Below are positions 1 through 13,210 of a stretch of DNA of 64,000 nucleotides, piece after piece. Source of the DNA: Epiperipatus broadwayi. Its lineage: Eukaryota; Onychophora; Udeonychophora; Euonychophora; Peripatidae. Where the stretch lies: the NCBI GenBank assembly GCA_028023455.1, contig JAQFVV010006341.1, positions 1,610,001 through 1,674,000 of the forward strand, given 5' to 3'. Within the stretch, counting starts at the first letter, position 1; every line of letters starts with the position of its first letter. The position numbers were made by a program, and so were the translations under genes. Below the pieces are notes generated by a model. That model ran no database searches and was not told the DNA's origin. It saw nothing but the letters and a program-made list of their open reading frames with translations.

Positions 1-1379
1 GTTTAAATTGTTTCATTCTAAAAGTTGATGACCTTTTTGTTTCTTATTTGCATATTCCTAAAGATTGCTATGACAAAATTGAAATATGTAAATGCAGAAA
101 TTGTAAGAAGATCTGAAAGAAGACATCAGGAACAGTTTGTATTGGAAAATTTATAATTATTGCATACATATAAATGATCTATTATCTATGCAAATAGTGA
201 TTGCAAAATCATTAATGCTATCTTCAATAGAAGTTATTTACTTCAAAACATGATTTGGAACAAAAATAGCCATGCCATGTTTAGAATATATTTTATCAGT
301 ATCAACGTAAATTCAGGAAGTTTAAAAAGATAAGCATTATTAGAATAATAATAAGCCTCTGAATTATATAGAACAATTAATTGTAGAGGATCTCTATTTT
401 TGATTGTAAAGCTCTCGGTGTTAATTTGAAGTAAATTTGTGATGTTTTTATGTGAAAAGAAAATTGTTCTGTAAAGAATATATCTGGCTCTTGAGATGCT
501 CCATGATTGCCAACACCGTTTAGTCATTTTTTGTTTCAAGAACTCAAACTTACTTTCATAATCCTGGCTCAGATGTTCTCCATAATGCCATTGGGGTTAA
601 CATATAATTGTAGATTATTTAAAATAAAATGTGAGATATTATATTTATATATGCTTGTAGACATATCTTTTGGATCTATACATGTTTATAATTGCTTGTT
701 GCTAATATTGTTATACTAACATTTTGTTAAGATCACATCTGCTGTCATCTGGATAGTGAAGATTATTCAAGCTGATTCTGGAGAGATATTGAAAATCACT
801 ATATCAACTTGAACTATTTACACCATCTGCATTAAGAAAGATGTTATTCTATCAAAATGTCTATATAACAATGTAGATGACAGCAGTTAGATATACAAAT
901 AAATCTGAAAGATAAGTTTGCATTTTTTACTCTTGAAAATCTTTTGTTTTATTATATATATTTACTATTGAGACTTCAAATATGAAGTTTAGGATTTAAT
1001 TCAGCTGATAAAAAGTTTGGTATTTTGAATCTTTTGATCTTGTGACTACTTTTATTTCATTGTTATCAGTAATAGAAATTTGATGTACTTGTATAAAAAG
1101 ATTTATAGTGTTTATATTTATAGATGTGTACATCTAAATATAATTTATTTTTTCATTTACTACCATTCTGTTGTATTTATTATTAATATATTTACATAAA
1201 GAAATCATAAAATACATATACGTATAAACAATCTTATTTGGGTTATACCAAGTTTCAATGAAGAATTGTTATGTTTTAAGTAATAACAAGATTGAGTATG
1301 AAGTAAAGAACAATCATTATTATATATATTTAATGTTTGATTATGATAGATTAACAAAAAATTTTTTACTTCCTTCTGT

Positions 1380-2900
1380 TTTACAATTAATTGATTCCAA
1401 ATTGATTTTAGAAGAAAGAGATAAAATAAGTGGCATTCACAAAACTGGAATACGTTATGCTTCTTTAGATTTGTTTAAATCATCAATTTTTTTCAATATT
1501 TCAATGGACTCTCTCATAGTGTTTAAATCATATTTTTCCAAATTAGCTAGTATTTTAATATTATCAAAGTCAGGTGTGTGAGTAATTTCTAAAAAATGCA
1601 ATGTAAAAGTTAATGTAATCAACTTTTGATTGAAGGCATTTTTATGCTTCTTAACACTGACATTAATGTCTGTTTGATTGACCTACATAGATTTTGGACA
1701 CTATGAACATGGAATTAGACAGACACCTTGGTATTCTAAAAAATATTCAATCTTTAAATTTAAGAGAAAAAAAATCACCTTTTTTTTTGCTAGTGGAAAA
1801 GATAGTCTTAATATTGAAATTCAATATCTTCTAATGATTTTATCAGTGATTCCTTTAATACAAAGTAAAACAACTTTAGAACTAGTTGAGTTGTTTTTTT
1901 TCTTCTTAGTATCAATGCTATGTAAAGCTTTATATATATATAATTTTTATTGTAATCATTAGAGAATAGAATATTTTTAGTTAGTGCTATTTCGTGAGCA
2001 AGATATTTATCAGACAAACTATATGTCATCAAAGGATTTTTTGTCACAGAAAATATATGAGCAGGATGATGAAGAGAATTAAAATTGTGATATCTGTTTG
2101 TATGGAGGGGTTTTCTACAAACAGATATTTATAAAGATATTTTCTAGCAATTAAAATATCTAGAAAAGAAAGTGTTGTTGTTTTAAACTTCCATGCTGAA
2201 CTTAATATTGGAATGCAATCCATTATGAAAAACAAGAAAAGAATTCAAGCATCAATGTCATGAGGCCATATAACAAATATATCATCTACATATATGAGCC
2301 AAATGGAAGGCCTCTTGTCATTCATGTAGAGATCAGAAATTACAGGTGACAGTGGAGAGTCCACAGAAAAACCTTTAATTTGTTTATGTTTTTGGAAAAT
2401 CATAAATAAAAAATATTTTCAAGGCAATGTTTTACCAATAGAATATTAAAATCAGGTTAATTATTGTCTTCAGCTGTTATAAATAAAGTTTCTTCAACAG
2501 GAATATGGGTAAACATAGAAGAGACATCAAAACTAACCAATAAATTTCTTTTAGCTAGGTTCAGCTTTTTAATAATAGAAGTAATATGAGATGGAATGTT
2601 ATCTGTCAATGGTTGTAAGAATTGGGTTAAAAATCGAACCTAAGAATGTGTGGGAAAACCTATAGCACATACATTAGTTCTCAATAATACCTCAGGTTTA
2701 TGAATTTTAAATAAATCATTTATACCGTGCAATAATGCTCACTCCATACAAATCACAGATTTCGTGTCTTTGCTTCAAGTTGTGAATTACAACTATTTTT
2801 GATATAATTATTCTAAAATGCTGTCAGAGTTCTTACATTATTGAGATATGTTTTAAAATTACAAGTACTTTAGTGTAAAATCCATGATGAACAAAACTAT
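1380..2900 (-). pseudogene. Decayed Penelope-like retroelement (RT + GIY-YIG)
   Basis: Read on the minus strand, this is a broken Penelope-like element, a retroelement encoding a reverse transcriptase followed by a GIY-YIG endonuclease. A KIHKPE block near 2720, the PLE form of the conserved 'lpKIHK' segment, is followed by an SFDVSSMFTHIPVEE block near 2540. The catalytic box YVDDIFVI lies at about 2269-2292, after a GLPFG-like segment. Next come a SFLDILI block near 2150, a YSLSDKYLAHEI block near 2010, a decayed GIY-YIG segment (KIYVGQSNRH near 1690) and a TPDFDNIKILANLEKYD block near 1560. Each block sits in a different frame or is split by stops, so the copy is dead. The block order matches canonical PLEs and fixes the strand. 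The exact ends are uncertain. Confidence 0.8.
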
Positions 2901-4132
2901 TTCACAAAATATTATTATATTAATAAACTAAATTTATAAATTTGTAAAATATGTAAAAAAAATCAAGACTTAGTAAAATTTAGAAAGCTTAATACTACAA
3001 AGATTTGATCAATTTTATATAAAAAATCAAATAATCTTTATAGCCCTTAAATGATTTTCACAGTTAACAACACTCGCATAAAAGAAAATCAAGATATGCA
3101 CAGAAGAAATACAAACCAACATTCTGCAAATGATAAGATTAAAAAAACAATAACAATATTAAATCATTATGGGTGTATTTAAAATTTCTAGAATTAATGT
3201 TTGTGAATTAATTTTTAGGGAAAAGTAATGCACTTTATAAGTAAGAATCAATCTGATAACTGAAAACTTAACTAGTATGTCACCTGCATAGAATCATGTA
3301 CAAAGCAAAGTATCACTCAGTGGAAATCATTATAAATGCATAATTATTTATAAAAATGATTTATTTGTCTTCTTGTTCAATAATGGACCTTTGTTTTATT
3401 ATGTCTAAAGATAATTTTATTACTATTTATTTGCTGTATAAAACCTGATACAGATTTCATTTTCACAAAAGAAAATGGTGCTGATGCAGTGTTATGTGCA
3501 AAGAACTTATATATTGTGTCTATAGGAATATTTTTCTAGCGATCTACAAAAAAGTTTGACTAGTTCAAAAAATATATATTAATCTTTCTGTGCTCACTTC
3601 CTCAATCTTTCTCCTTACGATTTTCGATGATTAGTGGAATGCATACTGATGAATTGCCATCATTACTACAGATGATATTTGTTGTTTGCTTTGAGATTGT
3701 ATCATATGTTTATTCATATTCTAGGGCATATTTTCATCAATTTAATAATTTATTTGATTCATCAGATATCTTAATAACAATCAATACTTTGCCAAAATTT
3801 GAATTAAAAAATTTAATAAAATTATCTAAATAAAATATAATAGTTCTTAGTCCCTATTGTAAAATGAGTGAACAAAAAACAAATACTATGATTAAATTTT
3901 TAAATGTAAATAATTAAAACTCTTCGATTTAGACAGAATTGAGCCTTGATCATAAAGCTAGAAATATTTTTGAATCTCCATCAGTGTTATATATAAAAAA
4001 AATATTTTTGTAAGACATTATAAACACCATAACACTTTTTTTTTTCAAATTTTGGAATTTATTCTTAATCTGTACTAGTACATATTTTGCGGGTTCATCC
4101 ATGTTAAAAACTTTTAATATTAATATACTGAC

Positions 4133-4163
4133 GTTTCGACTTGGTCACACAAGCCATCCACAG
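4133..4163 (-). repeat. Hammerhead-like hairpin, divergent
   Basis: On the minus strand this reads CTGTGGAT, then GGCTTG, a six-base loop, CAAGTC, then GAAACGTC. The paired stem is followed by GAAAC exactly as in the clearer sites at 12958-12985 and 13167-13194. The core position equivalent to A6 is T here, so I do not expect catalysis. It is the most degenerate member with a good stem. Confidence 0.4.
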
Positions 4164-6439
4164 AGTTATAAAAGGTAGAAAGATGGTTGTAGAGGCACTA
4201 CAATCACTGATTTGAATAAAATATTAAAATTCCACCAATAGCAAAAAATGTTAAATTTAGGAATGTTTTTTATAAAAAGAAAAAAAAAAGGCTCTTTTTA
4301 AAAAAACCAAAAAAAAAAAAAAAGAATAATGTACATTTTTTAAAAAACAAAAAAAGCCATATTGTAAAATAAGTAAATTTTTAACAGTCGACAGGCCTGG
4401 GAATGTTATATTGCGATGTTTTTGCACAGAAACAGCGCCCCAAAGTACCAAAAAATAATATGTATATACATATGTGTGTCAAGTATGCATCTCTACCATA
4501 TTAATGATTAAATGTGCTTATTATTACAACCCTTCCCACAGTAGATATGCATGACAAGACACAAAATATTTACAAAGCAGGTAAATTTAATAAAAAAACA
4601 ATCATGGATTCAATATTACAATGATTGCAAAACTGACTAGCTAATTTATCACAATATGTAAATATATATATATATGTACAAAAAGCCTCATCATCGAATT
4701 CCGATGATTGCTGTTTCATCTTCTTAGGGACCCCTATCTATGTGTAGTAGATAAAAAAGTAATACTTATATAAGAAAATTAGTCATTCACACCAAATGAA
4801 CTAAATATGACTATGGTTAGTTAAATAAACAGTTAATACAAACTCTGTCCTGTAATATGGAATAGTATCAAAAAATTCTTACCTTATCTCATAAATCATG
4901 GTGGTGTCAAAAATCAAGTTGCTATGTAGGAATTTAACCTAAACACTATTTACATAAAAAAAATATTGTCTAACTTAATACCTTGCCCCCCCCTATACTA
5001 TATTACTTTTCAATATAATGGACTCTTGCAAACGTAAATGCATTGAAACTTCCAAGTTTGAGAATGAAATAAGAACATAATTTTACAAAAGCATAATATA
5101 TATATAACACATGATAAATGAATTTCTTTTCAAATCACCCTGATTAAAGTCCTTGAATTTATTAATAATCTCTGTCTTGGATACAGTGTATTTTTATTCT
5201 CGTCATTCTACTCCAATAAATCCTCCAATGCTCACTCGAATTCTCCCAGAATGCACTTGAAATGATGTTGTTTCCATTTCAGCAAGTGCTGTTCTCCTGA
5301 ATCCATTCAGACGAGGTGTTTGATACTTCTTTAGGCATTATATATACTAGTGGATCAAATCATCACGCTTTATGGCTGAGATGGTAGTACTTTGATCCTA
5401 GCAATTTTATTTAGCCACAATATATTGCTTAATACCTTATAATAAATTCAATTTTCTTAAATTTGTTATTTGGTATTTAATAAATTATATAAAAGAAAAT
5501 TTATTACATTGTCCAAGTATATATATATGCTGTCAATATATTATTTTCTTTCCTCTTGTTTGAATATTTAGTGCAGTCCATTATTTTTACTTATCAACTT
5601 GAAATTAATTCAGTTCTTTCATTAACTTGTTAGAAAATTATCAACCTTCTTTATTTTAAGCATTAATTGCAATTTCCTTTAAATTTTTACACTGTAAAAA
5701 TTATACAATTAAAATAAGATTTTCAAACATGTCCATCTTATGTTATATTCTATGGTTCAATTTTAAGATGTTGGTTGCGTGCAGTTATCCTATCCTTGAT
5801 AAATATGAAAGAAAATGGAAGTGAACTAGGTTTGCTTTTATACTTGACTTGGTTTCCGTTGTTTAATTTATATGAGTTTTTCATTTCCTTTGTAAATGCT
5901 GTGGTTGTTTATTGTTGCATATATATATTGGTTGTATTATGTAGTAAAATTCTACTGTCATTCTCTAACACTTGGTTGTCTAGGTATTGACTTGACATTA
6001 GGTCATCACCATGCTTACAAAGTTTGAGTCTTAAATAGTGACATTTACACATTGACAAATGACTTGTTATTAGTATAATTATATATATGAAAGGTCTTTT
6101 TAATTAGGTTTTTACTTTCCATTGAAAAAGAGCATTTATTTCATTTTTACACTATCTTGATTTAGTAATTAATAAAATAAACTTTTAATACCTATATGTC
6201 TGTTTGCATAAAAAAAATTGATAATGTGTATCTAACCTATTATCTCAGTTTATGTTTCCAATGGTTTAACTTGATGTTGTGGATACACAGAGGTGGGTTT
6301 GAACAGGATTGTAAACTACCCTTACAATATATTTCTTATGTCTTAACCATATTTTATGATTTTATGGTCATTATCAAGAGGAGGCTTTTTTTTATGGATG
6401 TCTAAAATTAATATTAAAATGGGTACAAAATCAATCATT

Positions 6440-6560
6440 CCTTATACATGCATGATTTGATGCAATGATAAAATGGCAAACTGGAGCTGAAGGCCTTGGA
6501 TTGCAACTGAATGTGTCACTTCCAGGGTTCGAATTTCTTATGAACTCCTTAGCAATAATC
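6440..6560 (+). repeat. SINE-like unit A
   Basis: A tRNA-like promoter remnant (B-box-like GGGTTCGAATTTC near 6525-6537) is followed by the tail TTCTTATGAACTCC. That tail is shared with the units at 6570, 15783 and 28098. The A-box region is poor. Confidence 0.45.
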
Positions 6561-6569
6561 CATTCTGTG

Positions 6570-6690
6570 TTTACCTTGGATAGTTCAGTGCAGTGGTAGA
6601 ATGATAGACTCTGGATATTCAAGATCCATGGATTGCATCCATCTCTTATCTCCAGTGCTCAAAGTTTTTATATACTCCCAAGTGCTATTC
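6570..6690 (+). repeat. tRNA-derived SINE-like unit B
   Basis: An A-box-like TAGTTCAGTGCAGTGG (about 6580-6595) is followed 40 bp later by the B-box-like GGATTGCATCC. Then come CTCCAGTGCTCAAA and a decayed copy of the tail seen in unit A. It lies in tandem with unit A. Spacing and orientation fit a pol III-derived SINE, not a tRNA gene, because acceptor and T-arm pairing are absent. Confidence 0.5.
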
Positions 6691-7614
6691 GTTATTTTTT
6701 TTTAACCATTCTTTATATATATGTAAGTAAAAGAAAATAATTTTTGTTCCTATTATAAAATAATGAGTAGATAAAAAATTTATTGATATAGATTAAAAAT
6801 AAAAAACAAGATTTGGAAAGAAAATATAAATTATAATGTTTATAGGAATTAATAGACGCTGTAAACTTAAAAAAAAAAAAAGATGATAGAGAATTTTATT
6901 TTAAAACACCAAAAATTTTCTACCATTAGTAAATGTTTGACATGCTGTATAAAATATAAAGCAATGCAATGCTTATTTTACTTATGTACAGTCAAATCTG
7001 ATATTGCTCGTGCTATGATAAAAAAAAAATGTCTAACACTGAGTTCAAATATCAATACTGTATGTAATATTGATATTTGATTTCTTGACAAGATATTGAA
7101 GCAGTGGTATTGATTTTTTTTGTTTGCTGCATATATCACTACAGATCTCCTAATAAAAATCCTTTCATATCTAAAAAAGGAAATATTCACAGTTACTCTG
7201 AAATAGGAATGATAAAATTTGGATCTTAATACAATTGGTAAGAAGAAAATTATTGAACTATTGCTCTGCCTGGTCTGAGGCTGAAACTTCTCATGGCCCC
7301 CCCCCCCCCCAGCAATAAACCATTCAAACAATTTATTTTATAAATTGGATTTGTGTGGTTTCATTTTCTAATTATAATAGAAGCTTGATAGCATTCTATA
7401 AAAAAGATTTTTAAAGTTGATATTCAAGCACGTTTACCAATATATTCTTGTCTCTGTATATTTTTTCATATATTGGCACTATTGATTAATACATTTATTA
7501 TTATATCTGTTTATGTCTTTTGTAAAGTTGTAGTAATAAGTAAATATATTAAGGAAAGAAAATTCATGTTTGTAAAGTAAAATCTCTGATGTTATTTATT
7601 GTCTATTATTTTAG

Positions 7615-7704
7615 TGTTGCCAATTACTCCAGTTGATGGGGATTCCATGTATTGAAAGTGCTGGGGAAGCTGAGGCCATGTGTGCATACCTAAATGAATT
7701 AGGT
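7615..7704 (+). CDS. GEN1: GEN1 exon: XPG-I domain, first active-site block
   Basis: Thirty codons between a TTTTAG acceptor and a GTAAGA donor, both phase 0. The peptide contains GIPCIESAGEAEAMCAYLN, which lines up without gaps on the XPG-I region of GEN1 (GIPWVQAAGEAEAMCAYLN in the human protein, from memory). The two Glu of AGEAEAM are the conserved metal-binding acidic residues. GEN1 is a nuclear structure-selective nuclease that cuts Holliday junctions and 5' flaps. The XPG-N half, with its own catalytic Asp, must lie upstream of the window. An alternative donor two bases upstream (GTGTAA) would break the frame with exon 2, so GTAAGA is chosen. FEN1 and EXO1 are poorer matches across all five exons. 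Confidence 0.93.
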
Positions 7705-8489
7705 GTAAGAATCATTCTTTTAAATAATTTTAGATTAGTTTGATTAAACTATTTGATGAATACAATATGGATTACAAATAGTTAATATGTTTTTTTTAAT
7801 ACTCTTAATTTGTTAGCTTGTATCATAAATTGATACACAACTGCATTTACATATGTGTGTCTATATGATACCCCAAAGGACGTAAATGAATTTATAATGT
7901 TAATAATAAATTATTGTTATAATTGTTTTAAGTTTTTCAGTTGTAGATTCTTGGAAACTTCATTGACCACAGTGTAACAGTGAATGAAATTGTTTTTTTT
8001 CTTCTAAATCTAAAGTCCACTGTTAGTTACCCAGACACCTCCAGTCAAAGTCCCAGTGAAAAGGATGTCTCCAAATTATCTGCATTGTCATCTGAATGTG
8101 TTCTGTAGCAACATAATTTAGCTATTCATCATAAAAATTTTAAGGCACTATGGTGTCTGGATTATGAATTTTGACATGAAATATGATAATGGTTTATATT
8201 TTAATCCAAAGTGGAACAACCCATTAACATTAAATTTTGTTTTAAAATGGGCAAAGTTAGTCAATCATGAATTACAAGAACTTTTTTTTGTGTAATGACA
8301 GGAAAAGCATTGAGGATAATCTATAAAAGAATGAAACATTTCATATTATAATTTGTGATACAGTGAGGTGTCTTAAAGTTTTTGTGGTATATAATAAACT
8401 GTCATTACATAACATGATGTTGCTTCAGAGCAGTCATTTTGCAAAGAGAACCAGTCCCTTATCACTAGGACACACTATGTATAATTCCT

Positions 8490-9085
8490 ATTTGACATTT
8501 GAACTCCTATCCTAAGACTAGTTTTTGAATTTTGTCTTTATCAATGAAACCTGGGATTCAGAGTTGGAAAAAAGCATGCATGCACCTAGCAAGTACTTCT
8601 AATTCCACCTTATCTAGCAAGCTTAAAATTTGAAATTCAAATCAGTCAAAGGTTTTGAACCACTCTTCATTAACTACCGACATGTTATTTCACTGTCTAG
8701 GAATGTAACAAAAAATCAGCTTAATCAGTAAGATAAAAGCAGCCCTCCATTTTACTGCCATCTAGTGTAATCAATAACATTCAATGATCATTGTTTTATT
8801 GGTTAAGCTGTTTATTTGGTGATTTTTTTTATTACATTTCTAGCCAGAGGCATAATTAAGAACTGAAAATATTGTTAAAATAAAGGCTTGGTAATTAATT
8901 TCAAATCTATATAACTGTTCAAGCAAGTTGATTTGGTTCAAAACCTTACATTGATAAAGTTAATGGTGTTTTCAGGGTGTATATATATGAATTCCTTCCC
9001 AATTAAAGCCCAAGTCTCATTGATAAAGGCAAAAACCAAAAACTGGCCTGAGGATAGGGTTTAAATACTAAGAATAAGAATTATA
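8490..9085. repeat. Imperfect palindromic (foldback) element
   Basis: Two arms of roughly 280 bp face each other around a centre near 8787. Left-arm phrases such as TCCTATCCTAAGACTAG, TTTATCAATGAAACCTGGG and GGTTTTGAACCA recur inverted on the right as CTATCCTCAGGCCAG, TTTATCAATGAGACTTGGG and GGTTTTGAACCA. The inner pair is CTAGGAATGTAACAAAAAA and CTAGAAATGTAATAAAAAA. A related fragment lies near 52390-52510. No coding content is visible; probably a non-autonomous foldback or MITE. Confidence 0.7.
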
Positions 9086-10599
9086 TATCCATCTGGTAAT
9101 CACTGAATAGTCTAGCTTAAACTATATGGCAGTAAATTCTATTGATTAAGCTGGATGTTTTGATGATGAATTAAATGAATATTTTCAGTAATGTAGTTTG
9201 GTAAGTAGCCTTCCATTATCTTTCAAGAATTAAAGTGATACATTATTATCTGTTCATAATTTGCAGTTCATATTCAAGAATTTTAAAGAAAAGAAAATGA
9301 TTTTGTTTACAGTTTCATTTTGAGTGATAAACTTATTTTCATTTGACTTTCGTAACTGAAAGTTTTAGAGGTTGAGAATACTAAAAATATATTCATGGGC
9401 ATTAATTATATTTCCTAACATATGCTATTTACATTATTTCATATGATGTCATAGCACAGATTGTCATTATATCTTTTTTCCCTCCACTGAAAATGAATAA
9501 GTCACGGTGGCTAGTCATTGTCAAGTCATATCAAACTATGATCAAAATGATTTGATACCTATCTCAGATGAAATTTTATTCACTGGATGATGCTTACTAC
9601 GTGGATGAAATCACAATACATTTTTTAAAGTATCTTTTTCAAAGTAAATGATTTGATGACATTCTAAAATCAATTGATTATCATGAAATTTGACTATTTC
9701 TTTCTTTGGGCTATCGTAATATTGTCATGTACATCAGTATGTCCCAGGCATTCCAACAATATTCATTCAGGCTATTGCAACTGGAAACTTTGATGACAAC
9801 AATTAAATATATCAATAGTTTCCACAAAAGATGTCTTCTCATTTTATTTATAGTGAGACCATTAATTATTTTTTATAATTCAATCATGAAAAGAAAATGT
9901 CATTCAGGATTTCTTTTTTGAAATGCATGCCATCATCGGAAGGTAAAGAATTTCAGATTGCTTCATAAGAATTCTTTCATGCTGTTTTACTTGTCAGCAA
10001 GCAAAATTAATCAAGTCTTCAGAATGAACTTTACCACTTCAGTTTTAATGAAGAGTAGGAACAAAGATGTTTGCAAGTTGCAGTGAGACTATGTCTATTT
10101 CAGAAAAAATTTAAGATATTTTTAAAACTGCCATCTTTTATATTTTTAAAGATACTGACATTCTAGTAGTATCTCTTCAAAAATAAGATTCATTTTATTG
10201 TGTTTTTTGCAAATATCTAAATAATCTTTAAAAAATAAAAGAGACTTGAAAAATATAAAAAAGCAATTGGTTTAATATGAAATCATTATGCTGATGAAGT
10301 TATATTTATTTAATATTTTTAATAAATTAAATTCTCTTAGAGAATATATCAGTTGTTTTTACCAGTCATCTCAACACCTCATCTTACAATAATCTACTTG
10401 TTAGTAAAAGATGGCAGTCTGAGATTCTGCATTGGTGGATAAAAATCAAAAAACCATTTCGTTATTATATATAAAATATATACCTATTCATATCCATTGT
10501 AATTTATAGAAATACATTTGAAAAAAAATCCAATGGAAGCACTTTTTCTTTCAGAAATGGTAATTTAATCTATTTACTCTATTCTGGAGCTATCTTGAT

Positions 10600-10672
10600 G
10601 AAGCCAGTAGCAGAAACTGGTCTGAGGTTGAGAATATTAGGCAAAGCTTGTTAAGAGCTTATTTGCAAGCTT
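10600..10672 (+). repeat. Dispersed ~70-bp repeat core, copy 1
   Basis: The stretch from GCCAGTAGCAGAAACTGG to AAAGCTTGTTAAGAGC is matched in inverted orientation at 27750-27822 with few differences. No coding or RNA-gene signature is evident; it is likely a conserved segment of a SINE or MITE. Confidence 0.6.
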
Positions 10673-12957
10673 TTTATAAAACATTTTGTAATACAAGCTT
10701 GTTTAATTAGGTTATGTGACATCTGACGTGATTTATTTGTAATTTTATAATTTTAAATAATCATTAGTTTAAAGTAGTTCTATATTCACATCTCCATGTT
10801 TGCTTTTGCCTATTGGTTGTCTTTAGGAGTAGCAAGATTCTACTTACAATCTAGTCATCATTTTTAATTCTTTTTTATTATCAAGTTAATAGTTGAATGT
10901 GTACTTATATAGGCCGGACACTAGCTATGAATTTCATATTTTAAAAGTTTCAATTTTATGTTAGGTTTAGGCACCATTTATCCTCTCAATAGAATGCTAT
11001 GTACTAATAGAAGATCCTCTGCTTAAAGCACCATATGTGTTTAAAAGTAATTTATTCTTTTCTAGAGTCACGTAAGTCTGAATAGTCAGATGACACAAAT
11101 ATCTTCAACAGCACATTTACAATGTAAGCATTATTATTTTTTTATAATATTAAGTTAATAGCCTGAAATTCAAAGAGCAATTTAAAGATTTTAAGCCAAC
11201 TTGTTTATATGGTTATATATAGATTTTAGAATGCGTTTGAATTTCAGATTATGAATTTGATGACATTGAAAATTTAAATACGAGTCTTAGATTTGAAAGC
11301 AATTTTACTTCTCATTGAAGCTAGCCAACAGCCACAAACTAGCCCAGACATGATTCCTCAAGTTTAAAATGCTGCAAAATAAAATTAATAGAATGAACAT
11401 AAGCGGACAAGATCATGTGACATTTTATTGGAAGCACTTTTCCATCAGAAAATTACTTGCCTGTTATCTATTTGTATGTTTTCAATTTCTTTGCATTTCA
11501 TATATTTAAGTTAATAAATCATTTAATTTATTATATTGCTTTCAAGTTTATTAGCAACTCTGAAAAGAAATTTGGTAGAGTGAAACAGTCTAATTAAATT
11601 TGGAATTAAATGGAAATGAAAGACTGTCCAACTTAAAAAATTATTGCTATCATATCACTTATTTATCTGGAAAATAAAAAAGTTATTAATTTGATTAATC
11701 TAGGTATTTACACTACCATTTTCTGTTTTTGTTCTACCATTTTCATTCTCAATCAGTCTAATAATTATATTGGTGATATTTAAGGAAGCAAGCAGCACAA
11801 GAGACACCAACAAAACTTACTACCATCTTGAAAAAAAATGATATCCATTTAAGAAGTAAATTCTTCATTAATTTGTGATTAGCATAAGTATTAGCAATTC
11901 TTGTCTGATTTGAAAATAGTTGAACTATGTAAGTCAGTCAAAGCTTGGGAAATAGTTTGCAGTGAGAATAATAACAAACATATGCCTGAATCAGTATCTC
12001 CTCCTTTTAAAGTTGATCAACGAAGTAGAGAGAGAGAGAGAGAGAAAGGAGCATTCAGCAGCAGGACGTTTTAGGATTTGAAATGTTATCATAAACCAAT
12101 ATAAACAATTGTCTAAATCAGTACAAAGCAGACAGAAACTGGCTTACAACAGTAGGTTTAATAAAGTCATGCTGATGCAGGATTGAAAGATAATTATACA
12201 TTAAGCAACTAATAAAAAAACAACCAACTTGATATTTAGTTTTAGATCAATGAAAATATTTTCATCCTGAAGAAATGGTAGCACTGGTTCAACATTAGTA
12301 GCAATTTGCCTACTTATTTCCATTTTAGAATATTAAAAATTGTGTGCTGCCAGAAGGTAATATGACGACAAATAAAACTATTATTCTGTCAGTAAACTAT
12401 CTATAGAATTAGTGATTGCATTAAAGATCTAGTGGAGATAATTACTTATAGAGAATGCTGAAGTACTATTGGTAAAATTGCTGGAATTCTTTTCTAAATT
12501 AATAACTAACACTTGATATAAAAATCTTACTTTTCTGTAGAAGTCTGCAAGTGCAGTCATTTTCTTATTCAAACCTTCATTCTTTTTGATGTGAGGTCAC
12601 TTCCTATATTCATGATTTTGTATTGCTGTTATGAATTAGAATTTGTATTAGAAATATGGATAATGAATAAAGATAGGAAGTCTTTATGTAATATTTATTT
12701 TTGGAGTTACAGATATTGATGGGTAGGATCAATTGTACGATAAATAGGAAAAGTATAAAGATAAATAGAATGAAAGATGTAGAGATTTTTTTCAATGTGT
12801 TTTTTTTGTTCAGATCTTTATATGCTAAAATAAAAAATATAATTTTCTACTTCTTCTTCTCCTATGTATTGATTTCTATTATAACATATCATACCATTGA
12901 CACCTTCTTTGACACTTTATCAATACTTTTATTTTTATTATTTGTATTACACTAACA

Positions 12958-12985
12958 GTTTCGACTGTCCTGCAGTCATCATCAG
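12958..12985 (-). ncRNA. Candidate hammerhead ribozyme core (left arm)
   Basis: Minus-strand mirror of the motif at 13167-13194: CTGATGA, one unpaired T, stem GACTG/CAGTC closing a CAGGA loop, then GAAAC. The flanks needed for stems I and III are also mirrored in the arm. Confidence 0.5.
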
Positions 12986-13158
12986 AGCTACAATATTCAA
13001 ATATATAAAATTATTTAGAAGATAATAAAATGGGAAGTGATTATTTATAAAGATCATATTAAAATGTATAATTATTATTTTTGTTTATATTGGGTATTAA
13101 TTATGTATATATATATATGTGGATAAGTGTAATAATTGTACAATTATATATTTGAATA

Positions 13159-13210
13159 TTGTAGCTCTGATGATGACTGCAGGACAGTCGAAACTGTTAG
13201 TGTAATACAA
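13159..13210 (+). ncRNA. Candidate hammerhead ribozyme (right arm)
   Basis: CTGATGA (13167-13173) is followed by T, stem II GACTG (13175-13179), loop CAGGA, CAGTC (13185-13189), then GAAAC (13190-13194). A seven-base loop leads to GTA (13202-13204), which can act as the 3' side of a two-base stem III and a cleavage triplet. Stem I can form from TTGTA (13159-13163) with TACAA (13206-13210) plus T13166:A13205, leaving a bulged GC. This is the topology of a type I hammerhead with a very short stem III. The odd point is the extra base between CTGATGA and stem II, which canonical hammerheads lack. Self-cleavage is inferred, not shown. Confidence 0.5.

Larger units (their letters stand above)
1..7614 (+). 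other. Upstream intron of the GEN1-like gene (3' part)
   Basis: This stretch precedes the first recognisable GEN1 exon and ends in a TTTTAG acceptor. I saw no XPG-N exon here, so it is probably intron. It holds a decayed Penelope-like element (about 1380-2900), a hammerhead-like hairpin (4133-4163), two adjacent SINE-like units (about 6440-6690) and a run of C at about 7298. The rest (1-1380, 2900-4130, 4170-6430, 6700-7610) is AT-rich with short A/T runs, and I recognise nothing in it. Open frames such as 243-539, 3627-3833, 5775-5990 and 6978-7331 are low-complexity and carry no family motif. Confidence 0.6.

Noticed and set aside
738-881. Small inverted repeat CTGCTGTCATCT...AGATGACAGCAG
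   Set aside because: Only 12 bp match with dissimilar interior; too weak for an element call.
1258-1962. Plus-strand open frames of 107 and 94 codons
   Set aside because: They lie antisense to the minus-strand Penelope-like blocks, which carry the recognisable motifs.
5150-5400. Possible SINE with a GGCTGAGATGG A-box-like start
   Set aside because: No B box at a tRNA-like distance and no second copy in the window.
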